Program-made: the position numbers and the translations under genes
Assembly (NCBI GenBank): GCA_947503835.1
Contig: CANNFM010000011.1
Coordinates: 154,629 to 218,628, forward strand
DNA length: 64,000 bases
Direction of reading: 5' to 3'
DNA from: an uncultured Aquimarina sp.
GTDB taxonomy: Bacteria; Bacteroidota; Bacteroidia; Flavobacteriales; Flavobacteriaceae
Shown: positions 26,483 to 33,531 of the stretch, one piece after another
How the letters are laid out: each line of letters begins with the position of its first letter
Position numbering within the stretch: the first letter of the stretch is position 1
The notes under the pieces: generated by a model
Told to the model about the DNA's origin: nothing
What the model saw: the letters and a program-made list of their open reading frames with translations, nothing else
The model's database searches: none

Positions 26483-27193
26483 ATGTCAAAGGAGCATTAT
26501 CAGGCCAAACTCGAAACACTAAAAGCATTACCTCGGGATATGATTAAAAAACCAGATTTACCGATAGATACAGCAATACAAGAAGCAGAAAATCGATATA
26601 TGTGGTCTAAACAAGATGCCAATACACTAGTAGAACGCATCAATTTTGATTGGATGAAGTACGGAGAAGACCTTATTGTACGTGCAGGGGCATTGCGATA
26701 TGCACAATCACTATGGGAGAAAGAACGTAAAAGTATCGGAGAGGCTAAAAAAATATGGAAAGAAAAATCGATGATAGCCTATGCGTTAAGAAATGAGTTG
26801 TTTGCAGATTTTAAATATGCTTACCAAAGTAGAAAGGATCTCTTAAGTGTTCTAAAAGCTATTCGTAAAGGGAAAAGCGCAGCAGATATGATACAGGATC
26901 TAAGCAGTCTAAGTGCGTTAGGAACAAATAACGCCAAAGAGCTAAAAATGATCAATTTTGACATAAATAAACTAGAGAAAGCGGACTCCCTATCAAATGA
27001 AATGGCAACATTATTAGCCAAGGCTAATACCGAAGCACTAAAAACCAGTGAGGCTAAAGATACAAGAGATCGAGCCTATGCTCATCTTAAAGAAGCAATG
27101 GATGCCTTATCAATAGCTGGTAAGTATGTTTTCAAAGATACTCCTGATCGGTATAAGGGGTATATTAATCAGTATTATAGAAAAAAAAGATAA
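26483..27193 (+). CDS. Helical protein of unknown function
   Basis: This 236-aa protein has no signal peptide or membrane segment. It is strongly charged, rich in Ala, Lys and Glu, and predicted by eye to be almost wholly alpha-helical. The ends are basic (QYYRKKR at the C-terminus). It lies between the two related lipoprotein genes but has its own start after a terminator, with no GGTAGGGT promoter. I recognise no family. Context allows a link to the signalling locus but does not prove one. Confidence 0.6.
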   Translation: MSKEHYQAKLETLKALPRDMIKKPDLPIDTAIQEAENRYMWSKQDANTLVERINFDWMKYGEDLIVRAGALRYAQSLWEKERKSIGEAKKIWKEKSMIAYALRNELFADFKYAYQSRKDLLSVLKAIRKGKSAADMIQDLSSLSALGTNNAKELKMINFDINKLEKADSLSNEMATLLAKANTEALKTSEAKDTRDRAYAHLKEAMDALSIAGKYVFKDTPDRYKGYINQYYRKKR

Positions 27194-27305
27194 TGCAGGT
27201 TTTCTTTTTGCTTAGTTAGTATATAAAAATTAGATCTCTGTAAGAGAATAGAGTATTGCTGTGCTTAATTATAACATTCCTGTATAAATAAATATGAATC
27301 CTGTG

Positions 27306-27514
27306 ATGCAGGAGAGATATAAAATCATGCAGGAGAGATGCAACATCATGCAGGAGAGATGTAACATCATGCAGGAGAGATAAAAAATGATGCAGGAGAT
27401 ATAAAAAATGATGCAGGAAAGATGTAACATCATGCAGGAGAGATAAAAAATGATGCAGGAGATGTAAAAAATGATACAGGAGATGTAAAAATTATACAGG
27501 AAGTAAATATATAG
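27306..27514 (+). repeat. 21-bp tandem repeat array (10 units)
   Basis: Units begin ATGCAGGAGAGAT and are followed by TAA-rich spacers. Starts at 27306, 27327, 27348, 27369, 27390, 27411, 27432, 27453 and 27474 are exactly 21 bp apart, and the last (27494) is 20 bp on. The array decays towards the right (ATACAGGA units). It lies just after the helical-protein gene and is non-coding. Confidence 0.9.
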
Positions 27515-27530
27515 ATGAAAATAATAATAT

Positions 27531-27803
27531 AACCATCAACTATCAACTATCGACTATTGACTATCAACTATCGACTATTGACTATCGACTATTGACTATC
27601 AACTATCAACTATCGACTATCGACTATCGACTATTGACTATTGACTATTGACTATTGACTATTGACTATTGACTATTGACTATTGACTATTGACTATTGA
27701 CTATCGACTATTAGCCATTAACCATTAGCCATCAACTATCGACTATTGACTATCGACTATAGACTATAGACTATCGACCATTAACCATCAACGATCAACC
27801 ATA
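27531..27803 (+). repeat. Heptamer tandem array 3 (about 39 units)
   Basis: About 273 bp of 7-bp units, CTATTGA, CTATCGA and CTATCAA, end in ACCATTA/ACCATCA variants. The array stops 7 bp before the GGTAGGGT box of site A. It has the same orientation to that promoter as array 1 has to site C. Confidence 0.9.
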
Positions 27804-27810
27804 ATTTAAG

Positions 27811-27837
27811 GGTAGGGTAGTACAACTTTCATTCGTT
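27811..27837 (+). promoter_or_regulatory. Predicted ECF-sigma promoter of lipoprotein gene 2 (site A)
   Basis: GGTAGGGT (27811-27818), 15 nt, then CGTT (27834-27837), followed by ATATTTATATTAGG. It lies 39 bp before the TTG start of the lipoprotein. Confidence 0.65.
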
Positions 27838-27876
27838 ATATTTATATTAGGACCAGTTTAATAGGAAAAAAGTACG

Positions 27877-29049
27877 TTGAAAACATCAATTACATACCAA
27901 TGGATTACAATACTTGTAGTAGTACTACTCATAGTAAGTTGCGTGAGTGATGATAACATTAATTTTCCGGATAATAGTCAATTTGAAATTACCTCTAGCA
28001 CTGCGGTAGTGTCTCTTCTTAAAAATTTAGCTTCAGGTTCTGATGTTATTGATGAGGATCAGCAATGTTTTACTTTTGATTACCCGATTGTTTTAGGATA
28101 TAATAACGATTCTAATATTACAATCGAAGATTATAATGGTTTGTTAAGTACTATTTCTGCACAAAGTTCTAACTTTAATATAACAGGTTTACAATTTCCT
28201 TTAAAAATCACATTTAAGAATGCTAATACTACTATTAATGTTGAAAATGAACAGGCTTTACTGGGGGTTTTAGATGAATGTGGATACGATAGTCTTCGTG
28301 AGGAGTTCGAAAGGCTCTTTAGGCAATGTTTCACTTTTGATTATCCGGTTGTTGTACTTGATAGTATTAAAAGAGAGATTACTGTTGATACAGATCAGGA
28401 GTTTGATACGTTTTTCAATACTCAAAATATAAGGTACCAACCCAATTTTAAATTTCCTTTAGATGTATTAGTAGGGCCAAATGCTACATCAGAAAAGATT
28501 GATACCTATTTTAATCTTTATGAAATTATAGACGCTTGTGTGGGGTGTCCTCCTGTACGTATTGATAGTACTAAGGTTTCCAATACAATGTACAGGTTTA
28601 TTGCAGATTTTGAAATTAAACCAGAATACGAATTATTTTGGATTATTGATCAAGAGACACTTCCTTTTGTAGAAGGAGAGAGTTCTATTACCCGTACTTT
28701 TGATTTTGGTTTGCATATGATTTGCATAAAAGCTGAATCTCCCGATTGTCCTTTGGGAATCAAAGCATGTAAAGAAATTGCAGTTTGCCCCGAATTATTT
28801 TTTATAGCAGAACAAGAAGGTGCTACTACTACATACACGTTTTCTGCAGATTTTCCTGAAATGCAAGATGTTGTTTACCAATGGCTAATCAATGGAGAAT
28901 TTCAGGAAGATGATGGTGGACCAGGTGGTGATAACATGTTCACTTTTCAGTTTGAGCCTGGGTCTAGTAATGAAGTTTGTATTCTTACCGAAATTTCTGG
29001 GTGCACTGATATTTCAAAATATTGTGTGCAAATAGATATTCCTCAATAG
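27877..29049 (+). CDS. Lipoprotein 2, related to lipoprotein 1
   Basis: This is a 390-aa protein beginning with TTG. That start is accepted because it gives a perfect lipoprotein signal (ILVVVLLIVSC). The N-terminal part (about 50-230) has two similar units with QCFTFDYP(I/V)V. The C-terminal part has two Cys repeats like those of lipoprotein 1 (FIADFEIKPEYELFWI, CPELFF...TYTFSADFPE, YQWLINGEF). The QCFTFDYP units may be a separate surface domain. A shared promoter motif and shared repeats tie it to lipoprotein 1 and the FecI/FecR system. Confidence 0.7.
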   Translation: MKTSITYQWITILVVVLLIVSCVSDDNINFPDNSQFEITSSTAVVSLLKNLASGSDVIDEDQQCFTFDYPIVLGYNNDSNITIEDYNGLLSTISAQSSNFNITGLQFPLKITFKNANTTINVENEQALLGVLDECGYDSLREEFERLFRQCFTFDYPVVVLDSIKREITVDTDQEFDTFFNTQNIRYQPNFKFPLDVLVGPNATSEKIDTYFNLYEIIDACVGCPPVRIDSTKVSNTMYRFIADFEIKPEYELFWIIDQETLPFVEGESSITRTFDFGLHMICIKAESPDCPLGIKACKEIAVCPELFFIAEQEGATTTYTFSADFPEMQDVVYQWLINGEFQEDDGGPGGDNMFTFQFEPGSSNEVCILTEISGCTDISKYCVQIDIPQ

Positions 29050-29183
29050 ACTATATTCTTAAAGCTATAAAATATTGTCTTTATGATTTTCAATTTATCA
29101 GTATATACAAGATGAAATTCTGAAACTGATAATTCTTCTCTTAACGATTCTAAATAAGGAGTTTTAGTGGTTATTTTAGGTAA

Positions 29184-29284
29184 TTTTACTCGATAATCGA
29201 GATTTAAATGCCCCGAAGCTTGTCTCGAAATCAAAATTATTTTTCAACCGATGCCACGCGGGCTTCCCCCCGAGGTAGTTTACC
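29184..29284. repeat. Dispersed palindromic repeat, copy B
   Basis: This begins TTTTACTCGATAATCGAGAT and ends CCGAGGTAGTTTACC, matching copy A at 14761-14816. It has extra central sequence containing CGATGCCACGCGGGCTT. It immediately precedes the thioesterase gene. Confidence 0.65.
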
Positions 29285-29299
29285 GCAAACAAAAGAGAG

Positions 29300-29692
29300 A
29301 TGAGATACCATACAAGAAAAATAGTAAAACCTGGAGATTTAAACCCCAATGAAACCTTATTTGGAGGTAGGTTATTAGAATGGATAGACGAAGAAGCAGC
29401 TTTGTATGCCGTTATACAGTTAGAAAGTAAAAGAGTGGTTACAAAATTTATGTCAGAAATAAATTTTGTTAACTCAGCAGTGCAGGGGGATATCATAGAG
29501 ATTGGTATGGATGTAGTAAAGTTTGGTAAAACATCATTGATTTTAAAATGCGAAGTAAGAAATAAGCTCACACGCAAAACAATCATAAAAGTAGAAACCA
29601 TTACCATGGTTAATCTAGATGAAAATGGCAAACCAGCTGCACACGGAAAAACAAAAATCGAATTTGTAAAAGATAGGTTATCTAAGGACTAA
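29300..29692 (+). CDS. Acyl-CoA thioesterase, hotdog fold (YciA-like)
   Basis: This is a 130-aa protein. Hotdog marks are the N-terminal DLNPNETLFGGRLLEWIDE, with the catalytic-type Asn/Gly and Asp, and VVTKFMSEINFVNSAVQGD. It hydrolyses acyl-CoA thioesters in the cytosol. The length matches the family. Its end overlaps the convergent DUF721 gene by 15 bp. Confidence 0.85.
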   Translation: MRYHTRKIVKPGDLNPNETLFGGRLLEWIDEEAALYAVIQLESKRVVTKFMSEINFVNSAVQGDIIEIGMDVVKFGKTSLILKCEVRNKLTRKTIIKVETITMVNLDENGKPAAHGKTKIEFVKDRLSKD

Positions 29693-29974
29693 TTTTTTAA
29701 TTAATTCTTTACCTAATTCTTCATTAAGGTTAGCAAGGATCTTTTCTTTACCATAACTAAGTTCTTCTCTGAGTACAGAAGATGTAAGTTGAACAAATAA
29801 TGTTTCCCGATCAAGCTTAATATTTTGGGTGTACTTAGTAATTGCAGGACCCATTACTTTTTCCCATACATCTCGCACAGCAACCTTGTCCAAACCTTTT
29901 TGAAGGTTGTTGTCAGAAACGAAGTCTTTTAAAACATCTCCCAGACTTTGTTGTTCTTGATGGCGTTTGGTCAT
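29678..29974 (-). CDS. DUF721 protein
   Basis: This is a 98-aa protein. The motif VRDVWEKVMGPAITKYTQNI and the ending VLREELSYGKEKILANLNEEL are typical of DUF721 proteins found next to recF. The role is unknown, though a DNA- or RNA-binding function has been suggested for the family. It overlaps the stop of the preceding lipoprotein gene by 1 bp, so it is the third gene of a recF operon. Confidence 0.8.
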   Translation of the reverse strand: MTKRHQEQQSLGDVLKDFVSDNNLQKGLDKVAVRDVWEKVMGPAITKYTQNIKLDRETLFVQLTSSVLREELSYGKEKILANLNEELGKELIKKLVLR

Positions 29975-30387
29975 TATAATTTGATCTTTTGATATGGTTT
30001 ATAAAAATACACATTTCCAGCTTCATTTTTGATTGTGATCTGGTTTTCTTTTGCAGAAATAATGGTCTCTTTCCAACTAGAAAGAGAGGTCTTATAATAC
30101 ATCCTAAGACTATCATCTTCTATTTTTAAAGTAAATAACTCACTATCATTAGTGGTTATAAAGCTTCCATCTAGTCTTGGCTGTACTTTTTTACGAATCC
30201 CAATAGAATCTTTAATTTCAAAAAAGTCAATACTTTGATTGAAATTGTATTTTTTTTCAGTTCCATCTGATAATACAACTCTTTCGATCTCCCAATATCC
30301 ATCTATATATTGGATATAGTTTTCTGGACTTGGTGTTGTACAAGAAACAAAGGTTATTAATAATGTGTAGTAGAGTAATTTTTTCAT
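29974..30387 (-). CDS. Small lipocalin-like lipoprotein
   Basis: This is a 137-aa protein with a lipoprotein signal (LLITFVSC). The beta-strand-rich body has GYWEIERVVLSDG near the start, which resembles lipocalin-type domains of Bacteroidota (GxW). It lies 6 bp after recF and 1 bp before DUF721. The function is unknown. Confidence 0.7.
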   Translation of the reverse strand: MKKLLYYTLLITFVSCTTPSPENYIQYIDGYWEIERVVLSDGTEKKYNFNQSIDFFEIKDSIGIRKKVQPRLDGSFITTNDSELFTLKIEDDSLRMYYKTSLSSWKETIISAKENQITIKNEAGNVYFYKPYQKIKL

Positions 30388-30393
30388 AATTCA

Positions 30394-31494
30394 TTAATTT
30401 GACTCTTGGTTTCCGTCCAGCTTAAAAATTTTATAAGACTGAGAGATCTTTTTAACCACTTCTTCTGTTCGGTCGGCATGTGTATCGCTAATAAAAAGTT
30501 GGCCAAAGGTTTTGTCATCTACCAATTTTATAATGTGCTCTACACGTTTCTCATCAAGTTTATCAAAAATATCATCAAGTAGCAGTATAGGACTTACATT
30601 GCTATTTCTTTTTATAAAATCAAATTGAGCGAGTTTTAGTGCAATTAAAAAAGACTTTTGCTGGCCTTGACTACCGAATTTTTTAATAGGATGTCCCTCA
30701 ATTTCAAAAGATAAATCGTCCTTGTGTACACCTACACTGGTATATTGAAGCATCCTATCTTTTGCAAGATTTTGCTCCAGAAGTGTTAATAGATCTGTTT
30801 CCGATAATTTACTTTGATAAGTGAGAGCAACTTTTTCCTTTCCAGAACTTATAGTATCATATCTATTTATAAATATAGGAATGAAAGCTTCCAGAAACTC
30901 CTTTCTTTTGGTATGAATACTACTACCATATTCATGAAGCTGCTGGTTATAGATTTCCAGAGTGGTAGGGTCAAACGTATTGTTGACCGTAAAGTATTTT
31001 AGCAAGGAGTTACGCTGCGATACTATTTTGGTGTATTTCAATAATGTAGAGAGGTAATTTGGGTCACTCTGCGAAATAACACCGTCTATAAATTTACGAC
31101 GTGTATCACTCCCCTCAGTTATTAAATCCCGATCTGCGGGGGATATAATAACTAAAGGTAAAAAACCAATATGCTCGCTAAATGTGTCATAAGCTTTACC
31201 ATTACGTTTGATTACTTTTTTTTGTCCCCTTTTGGCACTTACAATCACCTTCTCATCACGATCGTCCTTTATATATAGGCCATCAATCACAAAAAAATCG
31301 GTATCATGCTTAATATTTTGACTGGTAATGGGATTAAAATAACTCTTACCAAAGGATAAGTGATAAATGGCATCCAGAATATTCGTTTTTCCGACTCCAT
31401 TATGACCCACAAAGCAGTTTATCTTATCATCAAATTCAAAATTGATGGATTCAAAATTTTTGTAATTGATTAAAGAAAGAGATTTTAAAATCAT
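30394..31494 (-). CDS. recF: DNA replication and repair protein RecF
   Basis: This is a 366-aa protein. The Walker A motif is VGHNGVGKTNILDAI, the ABC signature region is KKFGSQGQQKSFLIALKLA and the Walker B is LLLDDIFDKLDE. RecF binds gapped DNA and helps RecO/RecR load RecA. It is first in an operon with the lipocalin-like and DUF721 genes and divergent from the TPR gene. Confidence 0.95.
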   Translation of the reverse strand: MILKSLSLINYKNFESINFEFDDKINCFVGHNGVGKTNILDAIYHLSFGKSYFNPITSQNIKHDTDFFVIDGLYIKDDRDEKVIVSAKRGQKKVIKRNGKAYDTFSEHIGFLPLVIISPADRDLITEGSDTRRKFIDGVISQSDPNYLSTLLKYTKIVSQRNSLLKYFTVNNTFDPTTLEIYNQQLHEYGSSIHTKRKEFLEAFIPIFINRYDTISSGKEKVALTYQSKLSETDLLTLLEQNLAKDRMLQYTSVGVHKDDLSFEIEGHPIKKFGSQGQQKSFLIALKLAQFDFIKRNSNVSPILLLDDIFDKLDEKRVEHIIKLVDDKTFGQLFISDTHADRTEEVVKKISQSYKIFKLDGNQESN

Positions 31495-31630
31495 AAAACA
31501 CTGATCATCAAGGAGTCGTAACTTTTACAAAATTCATAATTGATCCGTGCAAATTATTGAAAAATAATAAATACTTGTGCTTTTAATTATGAATAAAAAT
31601 TTTATTTTTGCCCTTCATTAAAGAAAACTT

Positions 31631-32401
31631 ATGGCAACTTACAAGAAACGAGGACACAAACCTAAAAATAAAGCTGAAGGAGTTGAGCAGATCGAAGATA
31701 ATTCAACAACTGCTGAGGTATTTAATACCTTAGATGAAGGCGCTTCTAGAACAGAAGAATGGGTTGCGGCAAATCAAAAATACATACTGGGTGCGGTAGG
31801 AGTTATAGCTCTTGTTATCTTAGGATATCTTGGTTTTCAAAAATTCATCCAAGAACCTAAAGAACAAGAAGCAGCAAATGAGATGTTTAAAGCTCAGCAA
31901 TATTTTGATAATGCTGTAAATGGTAATACATCTGTTAGTGATTCTTTATATACATTAGCACTTAATGGAGGAGAAGGTAAATATGGTTTCTTAGAGATTA
32001 TAGAAAACTATGGCGGTACAAAATCTGCCAATCTTGCAAACTATTATGCAGGGTTTTCTTACCTTAATATGAATAAGTATCAGGAAGCTATTGAGTATCT
32101 TGATAATTTTAAAAGCGATGATCAAATGTTAGGTCCTCTTGCTTTAGGAGGTATTGGAGATGCTTTTTCTCAATTAGACCAAGTAGAAGAGGCGCTAGGG
32201 TATTATGAAAAAGCAGCAAAAATAAAGACTAACGATTTTACAACACCTAAGTTTTTACTGAAATCAGCAATTACTGCAATATCATTAAACAAGGCTGATG
32301 TAGCGATTTCTTATTTGAAGAGAATCAAAGAAGAATTTCCAAAAAGTGTTGAAGCTAATCAAGTAGATGTGCATCTTGGTCAAGCTCAGGCAATGAAATA
32401 A
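31631..32401 (+). CDS. Membrane-anchored TPR protein
   Basis: This is a 256-aa protein. The N-terminal cytosolic stretch (1-50) is followed by one transmembrane helix (about 55-75, LGAVGVIALVILGYLGF). A periplasmic TPR region (about 85-250) has YYAGFSYLNMNKYQEAIEYL and ALGYYEKAAKI. It resembles YfgM-type ancillary TPR proteins. It is followed 65 bp later by ribH. A possible TATTTTTG promoter box is at 31604-31611. Confidence 0.8.
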   Translation: MATYKKRGHKPKNKAEGVEQIEDNSTTAEVFNTLDEGASRTEEWVAANQKYILGAVGVIALVILGYLGFQKFIQEPKEQEAANEMFKAQQYFDNAVNGNTSVSDSLYTLALNGGEGKYGFLEIIENYGGTKSANLANYYAGFSYLNMNKYQEAIEYLDNFKSDDQMLGPLALGGIGDAFSQLDQVEEALGYYEKAAKIKTNDFTTPKFLLKSAITAISLNKADVAISYLKRIKEEFPKSVEANQVDVHLGQAQAMK

Positions 32402-32466
32402 TAGTTTGAAGTTTCAAGTTCTAAAAGAAACTTTGAACCTGAAACACATAAACTTTAAACTTAATC

Positions 32467-32973
32467 ATGGCTACAGAAAATAAAAATTTATCACAATACG
32501 ATAAAGCTACAATCCCAAACGCGAAAAATTTTCGGTTTGGGATTGTTGTTTCAGAATGGAATGAAAACATCACACAAGGACTTTTTCAAGGAGCATTTGA
32601 TGCATTGATAGACTGTGGCGCAATAAAAGAGAATATTGTTAGGTGGAATGTACCTGGTAGTTTCGAACTTATTTATGGTTGTAAAAAGATGCAAGAATCT
32701 TTTGATATGCTGGATGCAGTTATAGCAATTGGTAGTGTTATCCAGGGAGAAACTAAACACTTCGATTTTGTATGCGAAGGGGTTACTCAAGGAATTAAAG
32801 ATTTAAATATAAATACCGATACTCCTGTTATTTTTTGTGTATTAACCGATAACACCATGCAGCAATCCATAGATCGTTCTGGCGGTAAACACGGTAATAA
32901 AGGAACCGAAGCCGCTATTGCCGCTATTAAAATGGCACAATTACGAAAAGATGCTAAATTCTACAAAGGATAG
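32467..32973 (+). CDS. ribH: 6,7-dimethyl-8-ribityllumazine synthase
   Basis: This is a 168-aa protein. Motifs are FGIVVSEWNENIT, VPGSFELIYG, AIGSVIQGETKHFDF and, near the C-terminus, GGKHGNKGTEAA. It condenses 5-amino-6-ribitylamino-uracil with 3,4-dihydroxybutanone phosphate in riboflavin synthesis. Family length is normal. No riboswitch is visible upstream. Confidence 0.95.
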   Translation: MATENKNLSQYDKATIPNAKNFRFGIVVSEWNENITQGLFQGAFDALIDCGAIKENIVRWNVPGSFELIYGCKKMQESFDMLDAVIAIGSVIQGETKHFDFVCEGVTQGIKDLNINTDTPVIFCVLTDNTMQQSIDRSGGKHGNKGTEAAIAAIKMAQLRKDAKFYKG

Positions 32974-33243
32974 CATCTAAGTTTGATTTTTTCGATTTAT
33001 TTTTTTCGATGTGGTATACTATTTGTGTCCCATGTCATGTATTTTAGTGTAATGAATTTGAAATTTATAATTCAATACTAAAGAACATGTTCATGAGTTC
33101 AGAATGGTTTCTTGTTTGATTCTTTAATTTTATTTATAGCGTCAATCTGAAACCCTAAACTGAAAATTATAAATCACTTTCATTGTTATTGTAATGCTAA
33201 AAGCTTTAGATTACAGCGCATTTTAAGTATATTTGATTCGATT

Positions 33244-33531
33244 ATGGGAATATTTAAAACAAGAAAAAATAAAAAATTCAGTTATTCTCCACGTTATTGG
33301 GATGATAACGGAGAAGGGAACCCATATCAAATACAAAATAAGTTTGATAAGTTCCGTAGTGTAGGAAGCAGCAACAATTTTAAAGATAAATTTAAAACTG
33401 CTTGGGAAGAGTTAAGACACGATTCTGATAGGAAGATTAACCGTAGAGTTTTGTGGATTTTTCTGATCCTACTTTTTGTTTTTTTGTATCTCATAGATTT
33501 TGATTTATCCATATTTACTGCAAGACGATAA
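33244..33531 (+). CDS. Small membrane protein between ribH and mutL
   Basis: This is a 95-aa protein. The N-terminal two thirds is basic and aromatic (SPRYWDDNGEGNPYQIQNKFDKFR). A single C-terminal transmembrane helix follows (about 72-88, VLWIFLILLFVFLYLI). Flavobacterial homologues are sometimes named riboflavin synthase subunit beta, which appears to be spill-over from ribH; nothing enzymatic is visible. It abuts mutL with no gap (TAA then ATG). Confidence 0.75.
   Translation: MGIFKTRKNKKFSYSPRYWDDNGEGNPYQIQNKFDKFRSVGSSNNFKDKFKTAWEELRHDSDRKINRRVLWIFLILLFVFLYLIDFDLSIFTARR

Noticed and set aside
27306..27514. CRISPR array
   Set aside because: The 21-bp units are contiguous with no unique spacers of 30 bp or more, and no cas gene is nearby.
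27531..27803. CRISPR array or coding repeat
   Set aside because: Pure 7-bp tandem units without spacers, and no plausible reading frame with a start and supporting context.
32974..33243. Riboswitch or RNA gene between ribH and the small membrane protein
   Set aside because: AT-rich DNA without a convincing conserved fold or motif.
33244..33531. Riboflavin synthase beta subunit
   Set aside because: That name belongs to ribH itself. This is a small protein with one transmembrane helix.
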